Assembly (NCBI GenBank): GCA_041984585.1
Contig: JBHIXX010000037.1
Span: 1 to 24,221 of the forward strand
Direction: 5' to 3'
From: Pseudolysinimonas_A sp041984585
GTDB taxonomy: Bacteria > Actinomycetota > Actinomycetes > Actinomycetales > Microbacteriaceae
DNA length: 24,221 nt
The notes below the pieces were generated by a model. That model did no database searches. It was not told the DNA's origin and saw only the letters and a list, made by a program, of their open reading frames with translations. Position numbers and translations under genes: made by a program. This document shows, in pieces, positions 1 to 6,827 of the stretch (its first letter is position 1; the number at the start of each line of letters is the position of its first letter).

Positions 1-72
1 GTCGAGCCCCTCGACCCCGCGGCTGAACACGAGCTTCACGTAGCCCTCGGCGGGGTCGGTCGGGCCGCCCAT
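1..72 (-). CDS. Continuation of the helicase in a shifted frame (partial at window edge)
   Basis: On the minus strand, in the frame offset by two from the upstream helicase frame, bases 72-1 read MGGPTDPAEGYVKLVFSRGV and then EGLD without a stop. This protein-like stretch is what I would expect before the helicase motifs, whereas the upstream frame here degenerates to RWAARPTPPRAT and stops. Adding one base between about 75 and 100 joins the two parts. The ATG at 72-70 has no ribosome site, so an independent gene is unlikely. The feature runs off the left edge. Confidence 0.5.
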   Translation of the reverse strand, partial: MGGPTDPAEGYVKLVFSRGVEGLD

Positions 73-770
73 CGCGGCGAGCCGTCGTCGGGAAGGTCCA
101 TCGTGGCGGCGGTGCCGCCGGCGCCCTGCTCGAACGAGCGGAACAGCGGCTCCATCAGCTCCCAGTTGGCGAGCCGTCCGCTCGTCGACGGGGCGGCCTG
201 GTAGGCGCTGAAGTCGGGCGCCAGGAACGGGTTCGACATCTGGTACTGCCGCACCGACTGGGGCACGACCTGCGGCTTCTCGTCCGCCGGAGTGGCGGGC
301 TCGTCGACGGTGACGATCAGCTCGTCGGGCGCCAGCTCGGCGCCGGCCTCGAGCAGCATCCCGCGGCGCACCTCCTGGGCGGCGGCGGAGAGCGGCGAGG
401 TGTCCTGCAGCAGCTGGATGAGCGACGTGTCGCGCGCGGCCGTCTTCGCCATGATCGTGGCGATGCCGTCGAGACGGGTCAGCTCCTTGGTGCGCTCCGA
501 GTCGGTGAGCGTCGTGTCGCCCTTGATGCGGGCGCGCTCCTCGCGCACCAGCACCGCCACGACGCGGAACTTGGTGCGGTTGGTCGCGCTGACCCGGCCG
601 CGGTCGGCGGAGCTCTCGATGGCGCGCACCGTGCGGGCGAGGATCGGGATGACCCCGGTCTCGTCCTGGTGGCGGCGGGCGCGCTGCTGCGGCCGCTTGG
701 CGCCGCCCGAGCGCGATCGGCTGCCGGACGACTTCTGCCCGGAGGTGGACTTCTGCCCAGAGGGGCTCAT
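36..770 (-). CDS. N-terminal part of a DEAD/DEAH-box (SNF2-like) helicase, frame interrupted
   Basis: The 244-residue frame starts with a Ser/Gly/Lys/Arg-rich tail (residues 1-35). A conserved block follows, containing VIPILARTVRAIE, TKFRVVAVLVREERARIK and LDGIATIMAKTAARDTSLI. After that come PQVVPQSVRQYQMSNPFLAPDF and NWELMEPLFRSFEQGA. From memory this is the N-terminal extension of actinobacterial SNF2-type DEAD/DEAH-box helicases, in which Walker-type helicase motifs follow directly. Here the frame stops at 36-38, and helicase-like sequence continues in another frame (1-72). That suggests a single-base indel, either real or a sequencing error. The ATG at 770-768 has a good AGGAG ribosome site 4 bases upstream. 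The helicase core lies outside the window, so the identification depends on the N-terminus only. If the frameshift is real the gene is a pseudogene. Confidence 0.6.
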   Translation of the reverse strand: MSPSGQKSTSGQKSSGSRSRSGGAKRPQQRARRHQDETGVIPILARTVRAIESSADRGRVSATNRTKFRVVAVLVREERARIKGDTTLTDSERTKELTRLDGIATIMAKTAARDTSLIQLLQDTSPLSAAAQEVRRGMLLEAGAELAPDELIVTVDEPATPADEKPQVVPQSVRQYQMSNPFLAPDFSAYQAAPSTSGRLANWELMEPLFRSFEQGAGGTAATMDLPDDGSPRWAARPTPPRAT

Positions 771-898
771 GCTGCTCCTGGTGGACCCGCGGAAAACGCG
801 GATCTCGGTGACTGCGAGTGCGGAATCCTCGCTCGACGCCCGGTTTCGACGTCAGGCTTCGCAGATCCCGGCTTGGCCGGTGCGATGAGGACTCTCCC

Positions 899-907
899 AG
901 AATAGCA
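899..907 (-). promoter_or_regulatory. Extended -10 promoter candidate for the helicase gene
   Basis: On the minus strand the sequence reads TGCTATTCT, an extended -10 element with a good TATTCT hexamer (899-904). No convincing -35 is visible. The leader to the ATG at 770 would be about 120 bases. It contains a small hairpin (CCGCG at 787-791, CGCGG at 797-801) just upstream of the ribosome site. Confidence 0.45.
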
Positions 908-973
908 CCGCGAACCGACGGCGGATGATCATCGCTCACCCTCGCGTCACCCGCCGCGCCTGGCGGCATCCGG

Positions 974-1342
974 TCAGCGCTGCGGCTCGACCCGCTCCCG
1001 GATGAGCACCCCGGCGACGACGAACGCCGCGGCGGCGAGGAACTGCGCCCCCGACCACCACGGCTGCGGCACGTCGATGACGACGACCGGGTTCCACAGC
1101 ACGGCGATCGCGGCGTAGACCGGGGCCCACCACCAGTGCTTCGCCCGCACCGCGAACACCAGGCAGATGAGGGCGAGGATCGCGACGGTGTAGCGGATGG
1201 CGGTGAACCACTCCGACTCGATCAGGGCCGATCCGGCGAGCAGCACGATCGCGGCGAGCAGGCCCGGTGCGAGCGCGTAGCGGCGCAGCTCCGGCTCTCC
1301 GCCGCGCTGAGCGGACCTCGACGAACCCCTGGTGGACGACAT
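974..1342 (-). CDS. Small membrane protein, DUF6804-like
   Basis: A 122-residue protein with a short polar N-terminus and about four hydrophobic segments: LAPGLLAAIVLLAGSALI, YTVAILALICLVFAV, WWWAPVYAAIAVLW and FLAAAAFVVAGVLI. The order and the Trp-rich AKHWWWAPVYAAIAVLWNPV core resemble the actinobacterial DUF6804 family as I remember it. The function is unknown. I chose the ATG at 1342 because a TAGGGT -10 element ends 7 bases before it, which fits a leaderless transcript; a GTG at 1351 would lie inside that promoter. It is divergent from the gene at 1366 with only 23 bases between the starts. Confidence 0.7.
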   Translation of the reverse strand: MSSTRGSSRSAQRGGEPELRRYALAPGLLAAIVLLAGSALIESEWFTAIRYTVAILALICLVFAVRAKHWWWAPVYAAIAVLWNPVVVIDVPQPWWSGAQFLAAAAFVVAGVLIRERVEPQR

Positions 1343-1349
1343 CCCTCCC

Positions 1350-1359
1350 ACCCTACGAT
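1350..1359. promoter_or_regulatory. Symmetric bidirectional promoter with overlapping -10 boxes
   Basis: The plus strand reads ACCCTACGAT. On the minus strand ACCCTA (1350-1355) is TAGGGT, 7 bases before the ATG at 1342. On the plus strand TACGAT (1354-1359) lies 6 bases before the ATG at 1366. The two -10 hexamers share the central TA. Both transcripts would start at or within a base or two of their start codons, without a leader. Confidence 0.6.
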
Positions 1360-1365
1360 TCCGGC

Positions 1366-1983
1366 ATGGGATGGCTCGGCAACCTCCTCGGGTCCGCCGA
1401 CGACGGTCTGCTGCAGAACGGCCTCATCGGCCGGGGCGAGATCGTCGGCGTCGACGCGTCCGGGATGACGATGCAGGTCATGAACGGCCTGGTCGAGAGA
1501 AAGTGCACCTTCACCGTCACCGTGTACCTCGACGGGGAGCAGCCGTATCAGGCGACGTGCACCCAGCGCGTGCAGGAGGTCTACCTGCCGCAGCTCACCT
1601 CCGGTCAGGCGGTGGTCACCGTGCGGGTCGACCCGAACGATCACTCCAAGATCGCGCTCGACTTCTCCACCCCCGTGCCCGAGGTGTCGCTGCCCGCCGG
1701 GGAGGGCACCAACAGCGCCGCGTGGATCCTCGCCAACGGCACCGAGGCGAACGTCGTGCTCGTCGCCAACCAGCCGCTCGGGGTGAAGAGCTCGACCGGC
1801 GACCCGGTGCAGGCGCTCACCCTCACCATCGACAAGGGCGCCGAGAGCTACCAGGTGCAGGTCGGGAACGCGGTGCCGAACTCGGCGCTGCCGCTGCTGT
1901 TCCCCGGCTCGAAGCTCAAGGCGCGGATCGGCAACGGGCCGAACGACGTCGTCGTCGACTGGGACGCCTCCGCCGCCACGTAG
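1366..1983 (+). CDS. Hypothetical protein with two tandem copies of a beta-rich domain
   Basis: A 205-residue soluble protein of unknown function. After MGWLGNLLGSADDGLLQNGL it holds two related halves. The first spans roughly residues 22-105 and has a core ending TCTQRVQEVYLPQLTSG then VRVDPNDHSKIALDF. The second spans roughly 122-203 and has ALTLTIDKGAESYQVQVGNA, VPNSALPLLFPGSKLKARI and NDVVVDW. Both follow the plan linker, beta strands, Val-Pro/Glu-x-x-Leu-Pro-x-Leu, then a Val-Asp-rich close. I recognise this only as a pattern common in actinobacterial hypothetical proteins. There is no signal peptide or membrane segment. The ATG at 1366 is preceded by TACGAT and six bases, with no ribosome site, so a leaderless start is likely. 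Confidence 0.75.
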   Translation: MGWLGNLLGSADDGLLQNGLIGRGEIVGVDASGMTMQVMNGLVERKCTFTVTVYLDGEQPYQATCTQRVQEVYLPQLTSGQAVVTVRVDPNDHSKIALDFSTPVPEVSLPAGEGTNSAAWILANGTEANVVLVANQPLGVKSSTGDPVQALTLTIDKGAESYQVQVGNAVPNSALPLLFPGSKLKARIGNGPNDVVVDWDASAAT

Positions 1984-2044
1984 CGGAAGCAACCTCGCGA
2001 CACGCAGGGAGGGCAGCTCGGTCGTGCCCACCGCTTGTCATGTG

Positions 2045-2092
2045 TCCGGACGGTCGGGCGCGGTCCCGGCGAGGTCGGCCCGACCGTCCGGA
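2045..2092. terminator. 15-bp perfect inverted repeat between convergent genes
   Basis: TCCGGACGGTCGGGC (2045-2059) and GCCCGACCGTCCGGA (2078-2092) are exact reverse complements with an 18-base loop. The repeat lies between the ends of the plus-strand gene (1983) and the minus-strand transporter (2151). It fits a bidirectional intrinsic-type terminator; there is no T tract, which is usual in high-GC actinobacteria. Confidence 0.7.
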
Positions 2093-2150
2093 GTCGGTCA
2101 GGCCGCCCCAGTCAGAACGACCGCGAACGGCGCCACCCTGCTCGCCGCCT

Positions 2151-3983
2151 TCATGCGCGGACGCTGCCGGTGCCGACGGGTGTGATTCCGGCCATCAGCT
2201 CGACGAGATCCAGCCGGCTGAGTCCGTCGATCGGGCCGTCGAACACCACTCGACCGAGCTGAAGCACGACCACCCGATCCGCGACGGCGAAGATGTCTTC
2301 GATGTCGTGGCTGATCAGGATGACACCGCGTCCCGCGTCGGCGACATTGCGGACGAGCTGCAACACCTGCGCCGTCTGGGCGACACCGAGCGCCGCCGTG
2401 GGCTCGTCGAGGATGACCAACTTCACCTCGTCTCTCAGCACCCTGGAGATCGCGACCGCCTGGCGCTGGCCGCCGGAGAGCATGCGCACCGGTCTGCGGA
2501 AGTCGGTGATGGTCACTCCCAGGGAAGCGAGGCGCGCCATGGCGTCGCGGATCGCGGCACGGTCGTCCCGGAGCGGCAGGACTCCGAGCAGCCTCCGGCG
2601 CGGCTCCTCGCCGAGCATGAGATTGTGCGCGACGCCCAGGTTCTGGCAGAGCGCAAGGTCCTGATAGACGGTTTCGATCCCCGCCGCTCGCGCCTCCGAC
2701 GGATCGGTGAACCGAACATCCTGACCCGCGAGACTCATCGTCCCTTCGTCGAAGGGAGCCACCCCCGAGATGGCCTTGACCAAGGTCGACTTTCCCGCAC
2801 CGTTGTCGCCGACCAAACAGACGATCTCGCCCTCCCGCACCGTCAATGACGCGTCCGCGAGAGCCCTGACCGCACCGTACGAGACGCTGATCCCTCGAAC
2901 GTCGAGAACCGTCTCCCCGGGAGGCCTGGTGCCGCGTAGCTCGTGGCGGTCGACGAGCACCGCGGACTCAGAGTCGACCCGGGCCGTACTCCGCCGGCGT
3001 TCCCGTCGCGCTCGCCACCACGGAATGAACTGGTCCAAGCACAGAGCGATGATCAGCAGGCCGCCCTTGGCGATCTGCTGCCACCAGTCCTGGAGTCCGG
3101 CGAAGACCAGACCGGCGTTCAAGACCCCGATGGTGAGCACGCCCACGAGCACGCCGATCGGGTGCCCGGCCCCGCCGGTGAACACCACACCTCCGAGGAT
3201 GACCGCCGTGAGGACGTCCAGCTCGAAGCTCAACCCGACGTTCGGACTGCCGCTGGTCAAGCGTGATGTGGTCAAGAGAGCGACCACGCCCATCAGCAGG
3301 CCATTGAAGGCGAACGTCGCGACGACCATCCGCCCCACGGGGATCCCGACCATTCGGGCCGACTCGGCGTTGCCGCCGATCGCGAACAGCCGCATCCCGG
3401 CCACGGTGCGAACCAGGAAGAAACCCCCGATGGCGAAGACGGCCGCCGCGACGATCACGGTGAGCGGGACCTCCGCGATCCTCAACCCACCGATCGAGGT
3501 GAAGGAGAAGGGGAATCCGTAGACGGACACTCCGGAGGAGACGACGTAGGCGAATCCCCGGTAGATCGCCAGCATGCCCAGCGTCACGATGAGGGGCGAG
3601 ATCTTGAGCACTCGAACCAGCACCCCGTTGACCAGCCCGAGAAGTGCGCCGAACACGAGTGCGGCGATCACTCCGAGGACAGCATTCTGGGTGTCTCGGA
3701 CGACGGTCGCCACGGTAACGGAGATGAGGGCGAACTGCCCCCCGATCGAGAGGTCGACATTGCCGCTCACGAGCAGCGCCATCGCGCCCACCGACGCGAT
3801 CGCCAGAGAGGACACGTTCTGCGCGGTCGTGACGATGTTGCCGGCTGTGAAGAAGTTGTCGAAGCCCAGACTGAATCCGACGAACAGGGCCACGCACAGC
3901 ACCGCCAGTCCGAGCCTCCGACTCGATTCGCCGGGTGCCAAGCTCGCGGGGATGCGCGCGGTGGTCGCAGTGATGTTGGTCAT
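2151..3983 (-). CDS. Sugar ABC importer, RbsC-type permease fused to a single ABC ATPase
   Basis: A 610-residue fusion. Residues about 25-325 form a multi-pass RbsC-like permease with SGNVDLSIGGQFAL (73-86) and AIGGNAESARMVGIPV (201-216), both typical of ribose/monosaccharide permeases. A charged linker (325-358) leads to one ABC domain. That domain has Walker A GDNGAGKST (392-400), Q-loop Gln441, signature LSGGQ (502-506), Walker B VILDEP (523-528) and switch His559. Monosaccharide importers usually have a separate permease and an RbsA/MglA-type ATPase with two ABC domains; here each chain carries one of each, so a homodimer would form a complete transporter. It lies 32 bases downstream of the binding-protein gene, as last gene of the hydrolase operon, with an AAGGA site 9 bases before the ATG. 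The substrate cannot be read from the sequence. Confidence 0.9.
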   Translation of the reverse strand: MTNITATTARIPASLAPGESSRRLGLAVLCVALFVGFSLGFDNFFTAGNIVTTAQNVSSLAIASVGAMALLVSGNVDLSIGGQFALISVTVATVVRDTQNAVLGVIAALVFGALLGLVNGVLVRVLKISPLIVTLGMLAIYRGFAYVVSSGVSVYGFPFSFTSIGGLRIAEVPLTVIVAAAVFAIGGFFLVRTVAGMRLFAIGGNAESARMVGIPVGRMVVATFAFNGLLMGVVALLTTSRLTSGSPNVGLSFELDVLTAVILGGVVFTGGAGHPIGVLVGVLTIGVLNAGLVFAGLQDWWQQIAKGGLLIIALCLDQFIPWWRARRERRRSTARVDSESAVLVDRHELRGTRPPGETVLDVRGISVSYGAVRALADASLTVREGEIVCLVGDNGAGKSTLVKAISGVAPFDEGTMSLAGQDVRFTDPSEARAAGIETVYQDLALCQNLGVAHNLMLGEEPRRRLLGVLPLRDDRAAIRDAMARLASLGVTITDFRRPVRMLSGGQRQAVAISRVLRDEVKLVILDEPTAALGVAQTAQVLQLVRNVADAGRGVILISHDIEDIFAVADRVVVLQLGRVVFDGPIDGLSRLDLVELMAGITPVGTGSVRA

Positions 3984-4015
3984 GGGTGGGGTCCTTCTCG
4001 ATCGGGGGACGGTGT

Positions 4016-5179
4016 TCAGGATTCGGGCACGTACTGAGTTGCCCAGACGAGGTCGCGGCTGGCGTAGCTGACCTGGCCGAGAACCGGAAGATAGGCCTCG
4101 AAGGCTTCCCGATCGACGAATACCTCGGCGGCGTTCTCGTTGGCGAACATGAACTCGTCGACGTCTTCGGGGCTGTCGACCAGCGTGGGCGCAGCCACCA
4201 TCACGCGAGGAACTTCCTTTCCGTCCAACCAGTCGGCGCTGAACTGGCCGACGGCGTAGCCCATCAGCTGCCAGGGGAACGCGATGCTGGCCTTGTAGGC
4301 CCCGCCTTCCCTGATCGCCGCGAGCGCCTGGGCGTCACCGTCGACCCCGGAGAGGTAGAGGTTCGTCTGGTCGATTCCGGACTGCTCGATCGCGCGAAGC
4401 GCGCCGACCACCAGTGTGTCGCCGCCGAGAACGATGTCGATGTCGGGGTGCGCCTGCAGCACGGTCGTCATGATCTCGAACCCGTCGTCGGTCGAGATCC
4501 CCGACCCGATATCGCTCACGACCTCAATGCCGTCTCCGCCGGTGGCCAGGCCGTCGAGGACCCCCTGGTGGCGAAGCTGGAGCTGCTCGCCGACGGTGTC
4601 CAGGTTGAAGTAGTGCACCTGTGCCTCGCCGCCGAGGTTCTCGACGGCCCAGTCGGCCGCCGCCTTCCCCTGCGTGAATCCGATGTCGTACTGGCTTGCG
4701 GCGATCTGGAGGTGCGAGGGCGAGCTGATCAGGCCCGGCACGAAGATCCCGTCATCGAGCGCTCGCTGCAGCACCGGTGTCTGTGCAGCCATGTCGAGCG
4801 GCTGATACATGAGTGCGCCGATGCCCCGCGAGATGAACGATTCCATCTGCGCGATGTTCTTCTCCGGGTTGTCATCGGCGATCGCGGTGAGGAACTCGAC
4901 GCCGCGCTCGTCGGCTGCCTCTTCCATGCCCCGAGTGAAGGCCAGGAAGAACTCGGCGTTCGACGTGTTGGCCCACGAGATCCGGGCGGGGAGCTCCGGG
5001 ACCTCACCACCGTCCTGATCCCAGACGAACGCTTCCAGGGCCGTGTCGTCGCTGCCGGTCGAGTCGGGTGCGCCGGTTTCGATCGCCGTGTTGCTGCACG
5101 CCGACACTCCGAGCAGGGCGACGGTCGCCGTGCCTGCCAGGGCGAGCCGAAGCCCGCGAATCGTTGAAGGACTACGCAT
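4016..5179 (-). CDS. Sugar-binding lipoprotein of the ABC importer
   Basis: A 387-residue periplasmic-binding-protein-type lipoprotein. It has an N-terminal signal with a hydrophobic stretch and a lipobox VSAC giving lipid-anchored Cys28. The mature part resembles ribose-type binding proteins (Peripla_BP_4), with RISWANTSNAEFFLAFTRGM near the start, SRGIGALMYQPLDMAAQTPV, and the VLGGDTLVVGALRAIEQSG hinge-side segment. It would capture a sugar outside the membrane and deliver it to the fused permease-ATPase encoded next. I chose the ATG at 5179 because AAAGGA lies 7 bases upstream and the signal peptide begins there; the frame is open further upstream but that region is out-of-frame hydrolase gene. 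It overlaps the hydrolase stop by 8 bases, suggesting translational coupling. Confidence 0.9.
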   Translation of the reverse strand: MRSPSTIRGLRLALAGTATVALLGVSACSNTAIETGAPDSTGSDDTALEAFVWDQDGGEVPELPARISWANTSNAEFFLAFTRGMEEAADERGVEFLTAIADDNPEKNIAQMESFISRGIGALMYQPLDMAAQTPVLQRALDDGIFVPGLISSPSHLQIAASQYDIGFTQGKAAADWAVENLGGEAQVHYFNLDTVGEQLQLRHQGVLDGLATGGDGIEVVSDIGSGISTDDGFEIMTTVLQAHPDIDIVLGGDTLVVGALRAIEQSGIDQTNLYLSGVDGDAQALAAIREGGAYKASIAFPWQLMGYAVGQFSADWLDGKEVPRVMVAAPTLVDSPEDVDEFMFANENAAEVFVDREAFEAYLPVLGQVSYASRDLVWATQYVPES

Positions 5180-6722
5180 TGTGATTCCTTTCGGGATGGG
5201 ATGCCGGGACGTCGGGGGGCACCGGGGACACGATGCCGAACTCGAGGGTCGAACCCGAGAGGAGACGCTGAGCGCCTCCGACGGTCGTGGGCTCCCACCG
5301 AGGCCAGAGTCCGCCCGACAGGAGCACGACGACGGACTGCTCAGGGGCGATCTCGACGTAGACGTCGGGGAGCTCGACGAGCAACTCGCCTCGGTCGACG
5401 GTGCGGGCAACCCCCTCGCTGAGAACGTCGAGCGCGCCGTCGGACTGCTGAATGCACATCAGCACCACCCACATGTGCGAACCGGGTCGATCGTGATCGA
5501 CGCGCAGCCGGGCGCGGACCGGACCGGCGATGAGGGTCTGCGCACCTGCCGCGACAATCTCGTGCCGCACGACATCGGCACGGGCGGCAAGCTGCCGCTG
5601 ATCGCCGGGCCCCCAGTTGCCCCCGGGTTCACCCACCCGCAGCCAGTGCCCCCCGCGCGCGACGGGAAGATCGCCGGGGTCGACGACGATCTCCGCGGCC
5701 GGCAGCTCCACGGTGGCACTTGCGAGCCCAGCGGGCGGCCAGCTCCGTGATGAAGCCCATTCCTTCGCCCCGAGGACGTAGGAACGCACCCTCGGGCCCG
5801 GCGGCTTCGTGGCGGAGCGAACCGATTCGAAGAAGTCCAGCACCAAGCCTCCGATGCCGAGAGCCTCACCGGAGCCTGAGAATCCCAGATTGCGCGGGCC
5901 CACCAGGTGGGAAAAGTAATTGTCGTGTCCCCAGTTGCCGATGACCAGTCGGTCGTCCTGCCGGTCCCGCGCGGCGAACGCGCGGAGCGTGCCACGCAGG
6001 AAGATGTCGTACCACCCGACGCCGGCGAACACCGGGACCTCCACCGCGGTGGCGTCGGCAGCGAGGTCATCCCAATAGGGGTCGTCGGCAGCGGCCGCGA
6101 ACCACGTGCTCGCCTCGGCGACGATGTCCGCGAGAGACCGGGGGTCACGGTCGGCGGACTCGATGTCGTCAGGACGACGGTCATCGACCGACGCCAGTGC
6201 GGCCGAGATCCACGCGGTGAGCTGCCCGTGCTCTCTGACGTCCCCCGCGAAGAAGAGTCCGTCACGGAAGTCGTTGGTCGAGTTCATCGGCGCGATCGCC
6301 ACGAGACCACGCGGCCGCTCGGCTGCCGCCAGCCAGGCGCATGCGCCGACATACGAGGGACCGGTCATCATCACTTCGCCCGAACACCAGGTGCGATCCG
6401 CAACCCATTGCACGGTTTCCCTGCCGTCGGCGCGCTCCTGCGCAAGCGGGCGGAACGTGCCGCCGGATGAGCCGCGCCCGCGGACATCTTGAATGACGAG
6501 GGCATACCCGCGTTCCGCTGCAGCACGCGGATCGACGGGCGACATGTGAAAGTGCGTCTCCTTGCCATACGGGGTGCGGACCAGGATGGCGGGATGGACC
6601 GCGTCGTCGTCGGGTCGCCAGACGTCCGCGCGGGTGGTCGTGCCGTCACTGAGGACCACGGGAACGTCGTGTTCGAGGAGGATCCGGCGCTCTGCCGGGC
6701 CCGCCGATTCGACGTCGCTCAC
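5172..6722 (-). CDS. CocE/NonD family serine hydrolase (X-Pro dipeptidyl-peptidase-like esterase)
   Basis: A 516-residue alpha/beta hydrolase of the CocE/NonD family. It shows the PYGK oxyanion segment (51-54), QDVRGRGSSGG (78-88), nucleophile motif GPSYVG with Ser123, Asp239 in GVGWYDIF, and His266 in IGNWGHD. A C-terminal jelly-roll region (about 360-516) with ALDVLSEGVAR is typical of the family. There is no signal peptide, so it should act in the cytosol on an ester or amide bond. As first gene of an operon with a sugar binding protein and importer, it may remove an acyl group from an imported sugar conjugate; that is inference. The GTG start at 6722 has GGAG 5 bases upstream. The promoter has a perfect TTGACA -35 and carries a LacI-type operator. 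Confidence 0.88.
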   Translation of the reverse strand: MSDVESAGPAERRILLEHDVPVVLSDGTTTRADVWRPDDDAVHPAILVRTPYGKETHFHMSPVDPRAAAERGYALVIQDVRGRGSSGGTFRPLAQERADGRETVQWVADRTWCSGEVMMTGPSYVGACAWLAAAERPRGLVAIAPMNSTNDFRDGLFFAGDVREHGQLTAWISAALASVDDRRPDDIESADRDPRSLADIVAEASTWFAAAADDPYWDDLAADATAVEVPVFAGVGWYDIFLRGTLRAFAARDRQDDRLVIGNWGHDNYFSHLVGPRNLGFSGSGEALGIGGLVLDFFESVRSATKPPGPRVRSYVLGAKEWASSRSWPPAGLASATVELPAAEIVVDPGDLPVARGGHWLRVGEPGGNWGPGDQRQLAARADVVRHEIVAAGAQTLIAGPVRARLRVDHDRPGSHMWVVLMCIQQSDGALDVLSEGVARTVDRGELLVELPDVYVEIAPEQSVVVLLSGGLWPRWEPTTVGGAQRLLSGSTLEFGIVSPVPPDVPASHPERNHNA

Positions 6723-6740
6723 GTTGACTCCGTTGTCTCT

Positions 6741-6753
6741 GAAATCGATTACA
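6741..6753. promoter_or_regulatory. LacI-family operator, copy 1
   Basis: GAAATCGATTACA, centred on the palindrome AATCGATT, begins 4 bases downstream of the hydrolase -10 box. Its exact reverse complement is found at 7827-7839 before the kinase gene. The paired occurrence flanking a LacI-type gene is the main support. Confidence 0.7.
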
Positions 6754-6757
6754 CGGC

Positions 6758-6786
6758 AGGCTAGCCGCGCACGCCAGGCGTGTCAA
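6758..6786 (-). promoter_or_regulatory. Promoter of the hydrolase-importer operon
   Basis: On the minus strand a consensus -35 TTGACA (6781-6786) is followed by a 17-base spacer and a TAGCCT -10 (6758-6763). The start point would fall near 6751, inside the operator at 6741-6753, so a bound LacI-type repressor should block initiation. Confidence 0.75.
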
Positions 6787-6815
6787 ACACTCCCGTGGAC
6801 TCCCCCGGCGTCCCT

Positions 6816-6821
6816 TATCGT
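6816..6821 (+). promoter_or_regulatory. -10 box for a leaderless LacI-type regulator transcript
   Basis: TATCGT ends exactly 6 bases before the ATG at 6828, and no ribosome site is present. The -35 region is poor; CGTGGA at 6794-6799 is the best guess. Confidence 0.5.
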
Positions 6822-6827
6822 GGGGCG

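Noticed and set aside
70..72. ATG at 72 as start of a separate gene downstream of a short complete 244-residue protein
   Set aside because: No ribosome site or -10 box precedes it, and the two pieces together fit one helicase N-terminus; kept as a frameshift hypothesis instead.
1332..2849. Long open frame of about 505 codons on the plus strand
   Set aside because: It is out of frame with the well-supported 1366-1983 gene and antisense to the importer ATPase; composition is Arg/Ala/His-rich, typical of GC-driven shadows.
5180..5410. 77-residue N-terminal extension of the sugar-binding protein
   Set aside because: The extension overlaps the hydrolase coding sequence in another frame; the signal peptide and ribosome site support the start at 5179.
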